Origin: Candidatus Borkfalkia avistercoris
Lineage (GTDB): Bacteria; Bacillota; Clostridia; Christensenellales; Borkfalkiaceae
Assembly: GCA_019115995.1 (NCBI GenBank)
Contig: DXCL01000026.1
Coordinates: 223,522-287,521, forward strand
DNA length: 64,000 bases
Reading direction: 5' to 3'
The stretch's first letter is position 1; every line of letters begins with the position of its first letter. The notes under the pieces were generated by a model. The model did no database searches and was not told the DNA's origin. It was given only the letters and a program-made list of their open reading frames with translations. Made by a program: the position numbers and the translations under genes. Positions 16,395 through 24,966 of this stretch are shown here, one piece after another.

Positions 16395-18476
16395 GTGAAA
16401 AACGCAGCTGCTTTGTCGGACAAGGTGAAAAAGAAATTTATCCGAGATATTTACGTCAACCGTGAATACAGTTGGCTGTTATTCAACAAGCGCGTTCTGG
16501 ATCAGGCGAGGGATCTCACGAATCCTGTGTTGGAACGCTGCAAATTTTTGGCTATATTCCAATCCAATTTAGATGAATTTTTCATGGTGCGCGTGGGGAG
16601 TTTGTATAACGAAAACATTTCTAACCCGCAGGCGACCGATAATAAAACGCAGCTGACTGCTGCGAAGCAGTTAGACGGCGTCTGCTCCGTCGTAAAGGGT
16701 TTTTACGATGACAGGGCGGCGTGTTATAACTCTCTGCGCAAAGACGTCAACAAATGCGGTATCCGCATCATGCGTGCGAGCGAGCTGACGCCGCACCAGA
16801 GCGAAACTTGCAAGGAGATCTTCACTTCGCACATCATGCCTCTGCTTTCCCTGATGGTGCTTGACGCGAAACACCCGCTCATGCAGTTTGAAAACATGAA
16901 AAATTATATGCTGTATGATCTGGAAAAGGACGGGCGGCGCATGATCGGTGTAATGACGTTCAATTCCGCGTTGGATCGCATGTATAAAATAGGAACGGGC
17001 AACAAAGTACGGCTGATGCCGCTGGAAGAGATCGTGCGCGCGTTCGGGCATCTCGCCTTTATCGGGTATACCGTAAAGGACAAAATGATGATGCGCGTGA
17101 CGAGGAACGCGGATTTCGATACCCATATCGACGACACGGATATGGAGCATGATTTTTCCGAGATCATGAAAAAGAAGGTGGAGTCTCGCGCAAGGCTGAA
17201 CATTGTACGGTTGGAAGTTGACAGCGATCAGTCGAAACTCAAAGATTTTGTTTTGAAGCTGTTGAAGATCAATCCGAAGTTTTGCTTTAAAGACGAAAGA
17301 TTTTTTGATTATAAATTTATGTATTCGCTCGGCAAATATCTGCCGGCGGAAACGAGCGCGCCCCTCAAATATCCGCCCTTTAAAGGCGCGGTGTCCGATG
17401 AGATCGCTTCGGCGCCTTCTCTCATCGAGCTCGTTTCAAAAAAGGATCTGTTTTTGTCTTATCCTTACGACAGCATGTCTCCCGTAGTAGACCTGCTCGA
17501 AGAGTGCGCGCGCGACGAACGCGTCCGCTCCATCAAAATTACGATATACAGGCTTGCGAGCCATTCGCGCATAGCGGAGCTTTTGTGTAAGGCGAGCGAG
17601 AACGGCAAGCAGGTTACGGTCGTTATCGAGCTCTGTGCACGCTTCGATGAAGAAAACAATATGTACTTTGCCGGAAAATTACAGGAGGCGGGATGCACGA
17701 TCATCTACGGAATGGAGAATTACAAGGTACATTCCAAGATCATTTCCATCGTGCTGAAAGAAGGCGAAGAGATCCGCTACATTACCCACCTCGGTACGGG
17801 CAATTATAACGAGTCGACGAGCAAACAATATACTGACCTGAACATCATCACCGCGGATCAGAAAATCGGCGAAGACGCCGTGGCGTTTTTCCGCAATATC
17901 GCGATCTGCAACACGGATTTTACGTATAACAGGTTGCTTGTGGCGCCCGAAACGCTCAAATCCGGCTTGGTCGCTTACATAGACCGTGAGATCGAAAAGG
18001 CAAAGGACGGAAAAGATGGCTATATCCTCGCCAAGATGAACAGCCTGACGGATAAGGCGATCATCGACAAGCTTGAAGAAGCAAGTAAGGCGGGCGTTAA
18101 AATCGAGCTCGTGATACGCGGCATTTGTTGCCTTTTGCCTGGGATTCCCGGAAAAACGGAGAATATCCGCGTGATCAGCATCGTGGGCAGATTCCTCGAA
18201 CATTCGCGCGTTTATTCCTTCGGAAAGGGGAAAGACCGCGTGACTTATATTTCGAGCGCAGATCTGATGACCCGCAACACCGATAAGCGGGTGGAGATCG
18301 CGGCTCCCGTTTTAGACGAGAAAATTGCAGACAAGATCGTAAATATTTTGCAGATCATGCTGGCCGACAACGTGAAGGCAAGAAAACTTTGTTCAGACGG
18401 CAAGTACCGCAAGGTCGAAACCTTGGGCGAAATGTTGGACGCGCAGGCATATTTCCTAAAAAACGCAGGGAAATAA
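16395..18476 (+). CDS. ppk1: Polyphosphate kinase 1
   Basis: Reversible polymerisation of ATP gamma-phosphate into polyphosphate. The 693-residue protein has the N-terminal NREYSWLLFNKRVLDQA block, the autophosphorylated His in KVHSKI near residue 445, TGNYNESTSKQYTDL and a second conserved His in LEHSRVYSF near residue 602. The start is a GTG at 16395 preceded by AAGGAG at eight bases. It is coupled to the Ppx-like gene upstream and followed by a hairpin terminator. Confidence 0.94.
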   Translation: MKNAAALSDKVKKKFIRDIYVNREYSWLLFNKRVLDQARDLTNPVLERCKFLAIFQSNLDEFFMVRVGSLYNENISNPQATDNKTQLTAAKQLDGVCSVVKGFYDDRAACYNSLRKDVNKCGIRIMRASELTPHQSETCKEIFTSHIMPLLSLMVLDAKHPLMQFENMKNYMLYDLEKDGRRMIGVMTFNSALDRMYKIGTGNKVRLMPLEEIVRAFGHLAFIGYTVKDKMMMRVTRNADFDTHIDDTDMEHDFSEIMKKKVESRARLNIVRLEVDSDQSKLKDFVLKLLKINPKFCFKDERFFDYKFMYSLGKYLPAETSAPLKYPPFKGAVSDEIASAPSLIELVSKKDLFLSYPYDSMSPVVDLLEECARDERVRSIKITIYRLASHSRIAELLCKASENGKQVTVVIELCARFDEENNMYFAGKLQEAGCTIIYGMENYKVHSKIISIVLKEGEEIRYITHLGTGNYNESTSKQYTDLNIITADQKIGEDAVAFFRNIAICNTDFTYNRLLVAPETLKSGLVAYIDREIEKAKDGKDGYILAKMNSLTDKAIIDKLEEASKAGVKIELVIRGICCLLPGIPGKTENIRVISIVGRFLEHSRVYSFGKGKDRVTYISSADLMTRNTDKRVEIAAPVLDEKIADKIVNILQIMLADNVKARKLCSDGKYRKVETLGEMLDAQAYFLKNAGK

Positions 18477-18496
18477 ATCGGCGAAAAATCAGAAAC

Positions 18497-18530
18497 GGGC
18501 ATTCTTTTTTGATAAGGAATGCCCTTTGTT
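18497..18530 (+). terminator. Intrinsic terminator after ppk1
   Basis: GGGCATTC and GAATGCCC arms around a 12-base loop, followed by a short T-rich stretch. Confidence 0.65.
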
Positions 18531-18593
18531 ATGTATTGTGCGTGGCATAACGACAAATTATTTCTGCTATAAAAAATATGTTTTTTCAAACCG

Positions 18594-18622
18594 TTGCAAT
18601 TTTTTCGGGGTTCTGTTAAAAT
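18594..18622 (+). promoter_or_regulatory. lysA promoter
   Basis: TTGCAA (18594-18599), a 17-bp spacer and TAAAAT (18617-18622), 25 bp before the start codon. The leader is too short for a lysine riboswitch, and none was seen. Confidence 0.65.
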
Positions 18623-18647
18623 ATTGGATACAAGAGGTAATTTTGCT

Positions 18648-19973
18648 ATGAACAACAGAGAAACACTTAAAACAAATGAGAAGGGCCATTTAGAGATCGG
18701 CGGCTGCGACGCCGTGGAACTTGTGGAAAAATTCGGAACGCCGCTCTATGTGATGGACGAGCAGTACATACGCGACATGTGCCGCGTATACCGCACGGCG
18801 ATCGAAAAATCGTACGGAGGGAACGGTCTGGTGCTGTACGCGTCAAAGGCATTTTCCTGCATGGCGGTATATAAAATCGCGGAGCAGGAAAATATCGGGG
18901 TAGACGTCGTTTCCGGCGGAGAGCTTTACACGGCGGTCAAAGCGGGATTCCCCGCCGATAAAATTTATATGCACGGCAACAACAAGTTGCGCTCGGAGCT
19001 TGAATATGCGCTCGGCTGCGGGGTCGGTACGATCGTGGTGGACGCATATTCCGAACTGGACATGCTCGATCTGATGGCTGCCGAAAAGGGCATCACGCAG
19101 GACATTTTGCTGCGAATCAATCCCGGTGTGGAAGCGCATACCCATCACTTCATACAGACGGCAAAAACGGACAGCAAGTTCGGCTTTGCGATCGCGGACG
19201 GAACGGCGGAGAAGATCACGAAGGCTGCCTTGCAGAAAAAGAATCTGAAATTGCGCGGCTATCACTGCCATATCGGTTCACAGATCTTTGAAAAAGAATC
19301 TTTCCGCCTTGCAGTGGACAAGATGATGGCTTTTATGGCGCAGATGAAGGAGCGTTACGGCTTTGCGGCCGATAAACTCAACCTCGGCGGAGGGTATGGA
19401 ATCTGGTACACCGATGATGACGCAAAGATCTCTGCTGCCGAATATGCGCGCTATTTAGAAGCGGTTATCGAAGAGATCAAGGCTAAAGCAAAGGAATACG
19501 GGCTGGAAGAGCCGTTTCTGCTGATAGAGCCGGGTCGTTCCGTCGTGGGCGAGGCAGGCGTTACGCTGTATACGGTCGGGGCGATTAAAGAGATACCCGG
19601 GGTAAAAAAATATGTCGCGGTAGACGGCGGCATGTTCGACAACCCGCGTTATGCGCTCTATCAGGCCAAATATACCGCGGTGCTTGCCAACCGTATGGAA
19701 GACGCCGCCTGCGAGACCGTTTCCGTTGCGGGAAAATGCTGTGAAAGCGGAGACATCGTCTGCGCCGATGTGCGCCTTCCCAAGGCGAATACGGGCGATA
19801 TTTTGGCTGTGCTTTCCACTGGCGCGTATAATTATTCCATGGCGAGCAATTACAACAGGAATTTGATACCGCCCGTCGTTTTGGTCAAAGACGGAAGGGC
19901 GGAATACATTGTAAAGCCGCAGACTTATGATGACGTCGTACGCAACGACGTGCTTCCCGATTATTTGAAATAA
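18648..19973 (+). CDS. lysA: Diaminopimelate decarboxylase
   Basis: PLP-dependent conversion of meso-diaminopimelate to lysine, the last step of lysine biosynthesis. The 441-residue protein has the PLP Lys in YASKAFSCMA, HCHIGSQIF, LNLGGGYGIWY and the EPGRSVVGEAG and CCESGDI blocks of the fold-III decarboxylases. The start ATG at 18648 lies behind AGAGG; an ATG further upstream would fall inside the promoter. It is monocistronic with its own terminator. Confidence 0.95.
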   Translation: MNNRETLKTNEKGHLEIGGCDAVELVEKFGTPLYVMDEQYIRDMCRVYRTAIEKSYGGNGLVLYASKAFSCMAVYKIAEQENIGVDVVSGGELYTAVKAGFPADKIYMHGNNKLRSELEYALGCGVGTIVVDAYSELDMLDLMAAEKGITQDILLRINPGVEAHTHHFIQTAKTDSKFGFAIADGTAEKITKAALQKKNLKLRGYHCHIGSQIFEKESFRLAVDKMMAFMAQMKERYGFAADKLNLGGGYGIWYTDDDAKISAAEYARYLEAVIEEIKAKAKEYGLEEPFLLIEPGRSVVGEAGVTLYTVGAIKEIPGVKKYVAVDGGMFDNPRYALYQAKYTAVLANRMEDAACETVSVAGKCCESGDIVCADVRLPKANTGDILAVLSTGAYNYSMASNYNRNLIPPVVLVKDGRAEYIVKPQTYDDVVRNDVLPDYLK

Positions 19974-19980
19974 ATGATCA

Positions 19981-20015
19981 AAAACGCCTCCGTGCATCGG
20001 CGGCGTTTTCATTTT
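19981..20015 (+). terminator. Intrinsic terminator after lysA
   Basis: AAAACGCC and GGCGTTTT arms enclosing a small inner stem, followed by a T-rich tail. Confidence 0.75.
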
Positions 20016-20041
20016 ATGCGCTGCGTATATGCGCGAAAACC

Positions 20042-20070
20042 TTGCTTTTTTTTTTGAAATAGGATATAAT
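20042..20070 (+). promoter_or_regulatory. Promoter of the M50 protease-scpAB operon, leaderless geometry
   Basis: TTGCTT (20042-20047), a 17-bp spacer and TATAAT (20065-20070). As for nadK, exactly six bases separate the -10 from the ATG at 20077, so the mRNA probably has no leader. Confidence 0.55.
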
Positions 20071-20076
20071 TTTTTC

Positions 20077-20775
20077 ATGTATTATCTGATCGAATTATTG
20101 GCGAGTTTTCTCGCGGTCACGGTGGTGCTGACCCTGCATGAATTTTCGCACGCATACGTCGCCTATAAGTGCGGTGATCCTACGCCGAAATTCAATAAAA
20201 GATTGACCTTGAATCCGCTCGCGCATTTCGACATTTTGGGCTTGGTTTTGTTTGCTTTTGCCGGATTCGGCTGGGCGAAACCCGTACCCATCAACCCGTA
20301 TAATTTCAATCATTATAAGAAAGGGCTTACGTTAACGGCTCTCGCAGGCGTTGCGATGAACTATATCACCGCTTTCCTGTTTTGTCCGCTGTTTTATCTT
20401 GTAACATATTATGTGAATATTCCGATCGCGGCGCTGCAATCGCTTCTTGAACTGTTTACGCTGTATCTGTTTTTATATTCGGTTTCGTTTTGCGTGTTCA
20501 ACCTTATTCCGCTGCCGCCGCTCGACGGCTGGCGCGTCGTGCAGGCCGTCAATAGAAAGCGCGGCCGCGTATATCGTTTTTTGGAAAGATACGGATCGAT
20601 CATTCTGATCGTGCTGATCGGCATTCACTTTCTCGCAAATTTTATGTCTCATTATGAAATGCTGGCGCTTGCGGGAAGGATTTTTTCTTACGTCGATATT
20701 CTCGGCTATATCATGCGCTATGTGGTTTGGGCTTTTCAGTGGCCGATCACGGCGCTTTGGGGGTTGGTTTTCTGA
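20077..20775 (+). CDS. M50 site-2 protease-like zinc metalloprotease
   Basis: A 232-residue polytopic membrane protein of the small M50 group (SREBPG/YwhC-like). The first helix contains the zinc-binding HExxH as LHEFSH, and a later helix carries NLIPLPPLDGW with the third ligand Asp. About five to six hydrophobic segments are visible. In many Firmicutes a gene of this type precedes scpA-scpB, as here, where TGATG couples it to scpA. The substrate is unknown. No Shine-Dalgarno precedes the ATG. Confidence 0.85.
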   Translation: MYYLIELLASFLAVTVVLTLHEFSHAYVAYKCGDPTPKFNKRLTLNPLAHFDILGLVLFAFAGFGWAKPVPINPYNFNHYKKGLTLTALAGVAMNYITAFLFCPLFYLVTYYVNIPIAALQSLLELFTLYLFLYSVSFCVFNLIPLPPLDGWRVVQAVNRKRGRVYRFLERYGSIILIVLIGIHFLANFMSHYEMLALAGRIFSYVDILGYIMRYVVWAFQWPITALWGLVF

Positions 20776-21566
20776 TGGCAAAAGATCCTGCCGAAAATTT
20801 TGAATCGGTCGTAGACTATACGACCGTTCTCGATAACTTTGAGGGCCCGCTCGACCTTTTGCTTTTTTTGATCAAGCAAGAACAGATCGAGATCAAAGAC
20901 GTGTTCGTTTCAAAGGTTACCGAGCAGTTTCTCGATTATATGAAAGGACTGCCTTATATCGATATCGATAAAGCGAGCGAATATCTCAGCATTGCCTCCG
21001 CGATTTTGGAGATCAAGGCCAAGAGTTTGGTGCCCGCAATAGTTGAACAAGACGAAGATCAGGAAGACAGCGAAACGGTGCTGATCCGCGCGCTTGAGGA
21101 GTATAAGCTGCTCAAAGAGGAAACGGCAAAGCTGAAAGAGCTGGAAACGATCGGTTATTACTATAAAGAGCCGGATAAAAATGTCGGAGAGGCGAAAATC
21201 GTCTATAAAGATTTTAATCTCGAAGGGCTGTTGAAGGCGTTTACCGACCTTATGCTGCGCCAGGAAGCAAAATCCAGGGACGCAAACGTGCAGAGGGAGA
21301 TACCGAAAGACGTTTATACGATCCCGGACAGAGCATCGTATATCTGCGCAACGGTCAGCGAGCGCGGCTCGGTGGCGTTTGACGAGCTCTTTTCCCGCCA
21401 TGCTTCGCGCAATGAGATCATTACGACTTTTCAGGCGCTGTTAGAACTTTTGAAGTATCAGTTTATCAAAGTGGAACAAAGCGACACCTTTGACAAAATC
21501 TATATCAAATATAATCCCGACAGAAGCGAGGACGAATCAATTGGAGATTTTGGACAATTTGAGTAA
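20775..21566 (+). CDS. scpA: Segregation and condensation protein A
   Basis: Kleisin subunit of the SMC-ScpAB condensin, which compacts and segregates the chromosome. The 263-residue protein has an N-terminal domain with NFEGPLDLLLFLIKQEQIEI and a C-terminal winged helix that contacts the SMC head. The stop of the upstream protease gene and this start overlap (TGATG). The scpB start lies within its last codons, so the three genes form one translationally coupled operon. Confidence 0.94.
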   Translation: MAKDPAENFESVVDYTTVLDNFEGPLDLLLFLIKQEQIEIKDVFVSKVTEQFLDYMKGLPYIDIDKASEYLSIASAILEIKAKSLVPAIVEQDEDQEDSETVLIRALEEYKLLKEETAKLKELETIGYYYKEPDKNVGEAKIVYKDFNLEGLLKAFTDLMLRQEAKSRDANVQREIPKDVYTIPDRASYICATVSERGSVAFDELFSRHASRNEIITTFQALLELLKYQFIKVEQSDTFDKIYIKYNPDRSEDESIGDFGQFE

Positions 21567-22296
21567 TATTCTCGAAAGCATATTGTTCGTTTCGGGCAAC
21601 CCCGTTCCGATCGACATTATTTCCGAGAAGCTCGGCGTCAGCACGAAGGAAGTGCAGGACGCGGCAAAAAAATTGCAGGAAAGATATTCGGAAAAGAGCG
21701 GGCTGCGCCTTTTGATCTTCAACAAAAAGTTGCAGCTTTCCAGCAATCCCGAATATAAAGATTATGTATCTTCCGTGTTGAACCCGATCAAGGAACGCGA
21801 GTTTACGCGTACGATTTTGGAATGCTCGGCGATCATTGCCTATAAACAGCCGATCACCAAAGGCGAGCTTGAAAATCTGCGCGGACTGAACTGCGACTAT
21901 GCGATCCATACGCTCCTCGATCTGAAAATGATCGAGCCGGTAGGCAGAAAGGATGCGGTAGGCCGCCCGATTTTGTATGCTACGACGGACAATTTTTTAA
22001 AGCGTTTTAAGCTGAACAGCATAGAAGATCTGCCCGATTACGATACGCTTATGGAATCCATCGCCAAACTGCACGGTGATGAGCCTGATTCCTATCTCTA
22101 CGCAAACAACGTTTACGTGGATAAGGAAGAGAGTGAACCTTTGGTTTCGACCGAAGAAAACACGGGAGGCGAAGCCGAAAACAGGGAGGGCAATGCTAAA
22201 AAGGCAAAGCAAAAAGAGCGGGAGGAAAATCTTTCCGACGATCTTCCTGATTTTTTGCAGGATCTCGACGCAGACGACATTATCAAGATCGAATAA
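21541..22296 (+). CDS. scpB: Segregation and condensation protein B
   Basis: Dimeric winged-helix partner of ScpA in the SMC complex. Conserved blocks are LESILFVSGNPVPI, CSAIIAYKQPITKGEL and GRPILYATTDNFL. The favoured start is TTG at 21541, preceded by GAGG and giving the usual family N-terminus; an upstream in-frame start at 21490 would add residues encoded by scpA sequence. The C-terminal tail of about 60 residues is acidic and Lys/Glu-rich, longer than in Bacillus. It ends before a hairpin terminator. Confidence 0.92.
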   Translation: MEILDNLSNILESILFVSGNPVPIDIISEKLGVSTKEVQDAAKKLQERYSEKSGLRLLIFNKKLQLSSNPEYKDYVSSVLNPIKEREFTRTILECSAIIAYKQPITKGELENLRGLNCDYAIHTLLDLKMIEPVGRKDAVGRPILYATTDNFLKRFKLNSIEDLPDYDTLMESIAKLHGDEPDSYLYANNVYVDKEESEPLVSTEENTGGEAENREGNAKKAKQKEREENLSDDLPDFLQDLDADDIIKIE

Positions 22297-22357
22297 AAGC
22301 AGGTAAGGGATTAACGCACTTCGGTCACCGTCAGGGAATGTATCACAAAAAAAGTAT

Positions 22358-22396
22358 AGCGCACGATGTCTTGCGTACAAGGCAGTGCGCTTTTTA
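22358..22396 (+). terminator. Intrinsic terminator after scpB
   Basis: AGCGCAC and GTGCGCT arms with a small inner CTTG/CAAG stem, followed by TTTTT. Confidence 0.7.
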
Positions 22397-22462
22397 CTTT
22401 ACTTTTCAAATTATTTATTACATATTTCGCAGCAAGGAACAGTAATTTAGCGGAGATTATTT

Positions 22463-23116
22463 ATGTCGTTTGATTTCAAAAAAGAATATAAAGAGTTTTA
22501 TTTGCCGAAAAGCATACCGTCTGTTATTACCGTACCTGAAATGAATTACATAGCGGTGCGCGGTAAAGGCGATCCGAATGACGAGAACGGCGAATATAAA
22601 AATACCATCGGACTTTTATACGGCATTGCCTTTACAATTAAAATGAGTTATAAGGGTGCGCATAAAATCGACGGGTATTTTGAATATGTTGTGCCGCCTC
22701 TTGAAGGATTTTGGCGGCAAAACGGAGCGCAAAATATTGACTATTCCCATAAAGAAAGGTTTGATTTCATTTCGGTTATCCGTTTGCCTGATTTCGTAAC
22801 GAAAGCCGATTTCGATTGGGCGATCGAAGAAGCAAGCAAAAAGAAAAAGCAAGACTTTTCAAAAGTCGAATTTTTTACGCATGACGAAGGTGTTTGCGTA
22901 CAGTGCATGCATATAGGTTCTTACGACGATGAACCGAAAACGGTAGCGCTGATGCACAAATATATAAAAGCGAACGGTTATGAATTAGATATAACTGATA
23001 AACGTTTGCATCACGAAATATATTTGAGCGACCCGCGCAAGTGCGAAGCGAGTAAACTGAAAACCGTTGTGCGCCACCCCATAAAGAGATCATCAAACGA
23101 AAAATCCGTTCTTTGA
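22463..23116 (+). CDS. GyrI-like small-molecule-binding domain protein
   Basis: A 217-residue stand-alone GyrI/SHS2-type effector-binding protein. Supporting features are the PEMNYIAVRGKGDPND opening, GLLYGIAFTIKM, the HEGVCVQCMHIGSYDDEPKTVALM-like block (about residues 140-165) and the C-terminal HHEIYLSDPRK. Homologues bind or hydrolyse small toxic molecules or act as regulators' ligand-binding parts. No DNA-binding domain is attached here. It is monocistronic, with a clear ribosome site (GCGGAG) and terminator. Confidence 0.8.
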   Translation: MSFDFKKEYKEFYLPKSIPSVITVPEMNYIAVRGKGDPNDENGEYKNTIGLLYGIAFTIKMSYKGAHKIDGYFEYVVPPLEGFWRQNGAQNIDYSHKERFDFISVIRLPDFVTKADFDWAIEEASKKKKQDFSKVEFFTHDEGVCVQCMHIGSYDDEPKTVALMHKYIKANGYELDITDKRLHHEIYLSDPRKCEASKLKTVVRHPIKRSSNEKSVL

Positions 23117-23122
23117 GCAATA

Positions 23123-23160
23123 AGACGGGCAAAGGTTTTTAAAAATCTTTGCCCGTCTTT
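23123..23160 (+). terminator. Intrinsic terminator after the GyrI-like gene
   Basis: AGACGGGCAAAG and CTTTGCCCGTCT arms (12 bp) followed by TT. Confidence 0.85.
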
Positions 23161-23261
23161 AATCCCTATGGGAATCAGTCTTTGCACTCGCCTTTTAATT
23201 ATTGAGGTAAAAGAAGGGAACTTTCCGTTTGGTATAAATCATCAAAACGGACGCGATTGGA

Positions 23262-23290
23262 TTGACTTTATCTGCCGTTTACGCTAAAAT
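23262..23290 (+). promoter_or_regulatory. Orphan promoter in the tRNA-Trp intergenic region
   Basis: TTGACT (23262-23267), a 17-bp spacer and TAAAAT (23285-23290). The region 23117-23602 has no convincing protein gene. This promoter points toward the back of tRNA-Trp, and its transcript is unknown; it could read through to proC or give a short RNA. Confidence 0.4.
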
Positions 23291-23404
23291 AATATAGGCA
23301 TTGCAAAGAGGCCAAAAGTTATGGCAAAAGTGTTTTTTGCAAAAAATTCAAGGCGGCTTTTAGGGCAATATTGTGCCTTCGGCAGGGGATTTATCAATAT
23401 ATCG

Positions 23405-23443
23405 GCAAAAAAGAAAACCCGACCACAATATATCGTGGTCGGG
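23405..23443 (-). terminator. Intrinsic terminator of tRNA-Trp
   Basis: On the minus strand a 9-bp stem (CCCGACCAC / GTGGTCGGG) is followed by TTTTCTTTTTT, just downstream of the tRNA. Confidence 0.85.
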
Positions 23444-23449
23444 AATCTG

Positions 23450-23524
23450 TGGCAGGGGAGACGCGATTCGAACACGCAACCTACGGTTTTGGAGACCGCT
23501 ACTCTACCGTTGAGCCACTCCCCT
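23450..23524 (-). tRNA. tRNA-Trp (anticodon CCA)
   Basis: A 75-nt cloverleaf including encoded CCA. The acceptor AGGGGAG pairs with CTCCCCT, the anticodon loop CTCCAAA gives CCA, and the T-loop is TTCGAAT. A promoter and terminator flank it on the same strand. Confidence 0.95.
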
Positions 23525-23536
23525 AAGGCATTAAAT

Positions 23537-23565
23537 ATTATATAACATTCTTTCGATTTAGTCAA
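23537..23565 (-). promoter_or_regulatory. tRNA-Trp promoter
   Basis: On the minus strand TTGACT, a 17-bp spacer and TATAAT, ending 12 bp before the tRNA 5' end. Confidence 0.75.
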
Positions 23566-23602
23566 TAAGTTTTTTATAACTTTATTAAAAAAGGAGCAAA
23601 AA

Positions 23603-24415
23603 ATGAAAAAGCAGTACAAGCTTGGCGTGATCGGCGGCGGTTTTATGGCGTCGGCGATTTTAAAAGGTATCGTATATTCCGATTTTATGAGGGCAAAAAA
23701 GATCATTGTGGCAGATCCTTCAGCTCAGGCAAGGGAAAAGCTCGGAGAGCTCGGCGTATATACGACGGCGAACAACAGAGATGTGGCGGGAAATTGCGAA
23801 TATCTCCTGTTTGCAGTCAAACCCCAGACCTTTGCCGACGCCGCGGCAAGCACAAAAGGTTTGCCCGTTGAAAAAGTAATTACTATAATGGCCGGCGTTA
23901 AAAAACAGAAGATCAAAGATCTCCTTTTCGGCAATAATATCAAAGTGGCGCGCGCTATGCCGAATTTGCCTTGTTCGATCGGATCCGGCATGACGGCCGT
24001 CGATCTGGAAGATTTTTCAGACGATACAGACGAATGCTCTTTTATTTTGGACGTATTCGGCAAGCTCGGAGAAGTGCTTACCGTGCCCGAAGAAAAGCTT
24101 GACGCGGTTACCGGCATCAGCGGAAGCGGCCCTGCATACGTATACATGTTCATCGACGGGCTTATCAAGGCGGGCGTTAAGCAGGGGCTTACGGAAGAAG
24201 AGGCAAAAATACTCGCCGTCGCCACGGTAAAGGGCGGGGCGGATATGGTCGCGCATTCTGAGGATAAAACGCTCTCGGAATTGATTTCGGCAGTTTGCAG
24301 CAAAGGCGGCACAACGATTCAGGCAGTGGAGTCTTTTAAGGCGGACGGCATGGAAGGAATGATCGACAGAGCTGTTGCCGCATGCGTAAAACGTTCGAAA
24401 GAGCTTTCCGAATAA
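23603..24415 (+). CDS. proC: Pyrroline-5-carboxylate reductase
   Basis: NAD(P)H-dependent last step of proline biosynthesis. The 270-residue protein has an N-terminal Rossmann motif GVIGGGFMASAIL, AMPNLPCSIGSGMTA and the C-terminal signature ending GISGSGPAYVYMF and KGGTTIQAV. The ATG follows AAAAAAGGAGC. It is followed four bases later by rnhA. Confidence 0.95.
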   Translation: MKKQYKLGVIGGGFMASAILKGIVYSDFMRAKKIIVADPSAQAREKLGELGVYTTANNRDVAGNCEYLLFAVKPQTFADAAASTKGLPVEKVITIMAGVKKQKIKDLLFGNNIKVARAMPNLPCSIGSGMTAVDLEDFSDDTDECSFILDVFGKLGEVLTVPEEKLDAVTGISGSGPAYVYMFIDGLIKAGVKQGLTEEEAKILAVATVKGGADMVAHSEDKTLSELISAVCSKGGTTIQAVESFKADGMEGMIDRAVAACVKRSKELSE

Positions 24416-24419
24416 ATCA

Positions 24420-24860
24420 ATGAAGCAAGTGGATTTGTATACGGACGGCGCTTGCTCCGGGAATCCGGGGGCAGGCGGTTGGGGCGCCATTCTGATTTAT
24501 AAGGGCGTAGAAAAGGAACTGAGCGGCGGAGAGGCTTCCACAACGAATAACCGCATGGAAATCTATGCGGTCATTGCGGGGTTGGATTGTTTAAAAGAGC
24601 GGTGCAAGGTCAATGTTTACAGCGATTCTGCTTATACTGTCAACGCCTTTACCGAAGGGTGGATCTACGGCTGGATCAAAAACGGTTGGAAAAAGGCGGA
24701 CGGAAAACCGGTTGCAAACGCGGAACTGTGGCAAAGGCTTTATAATAAGACGCTCGAGCATGAAGTAAATTTTATTAAGGTCAAGGGGCACGCGGACAAC
24801 GAATACAATAATCGCTGCGATGCGCTTGCCCGCGCCGCGATCAAAAAGTTGGAAGGATAA
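24420..24860 (+). CDS. rnhA: Ribonuclease HI
   Basis: Degrades RNA in RNA-DNA hybrids. The 146-residue protein has the catalytic carboxylates in LYTDGACSGNPG (Asp), NNRMEIYAV (Glu), VYSDSAY (Asp) and GHADNEYNNRCD (Asp), with the basic protrusion GWIKNGWKKADGKPV. No Shine-Dalgarno is visible in the four-base gap after proC, suggesting coupled translation. Confidence 0.95.
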   Translation: MKQVDLYTDGACSGNPGAGGWGAILIYKGVEKELSGGEASTTNNRMEIYAVIAGLDCLKERCKVNVYSDSAYTVNAFTEGWIYGWIKNGWKKADGKPVANAELWQRLYNKTLEHEVNFIKVKGHADNEYNNRCDALARAAIKKLEG

Positions 24861-24966
24861 TTTTTTTTATTCCTTTACGATATGTTAACGGAAATTTTAC
24901 GAAACGGTTATAATATATTAGTGGAAAGCCCATCTTTTTGAGCCGGGTTTTGACAGAGGCGCATGT

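Noticed and set aside
18477..18647. Lysine riboswitch upstream of lysA
   Set aside because: Only 25 bp separate the promoter from the start codon, which is too short for the lysine aptamer.
23321..23545. A 74-codon plus-strand frame containing RRDSNTQPTVLETATLPLSHS
   Set aside because: It is the antisense translation of tRNA-Trp, a well-known false gene pattern, and it runs through the tRNA and its terminator.
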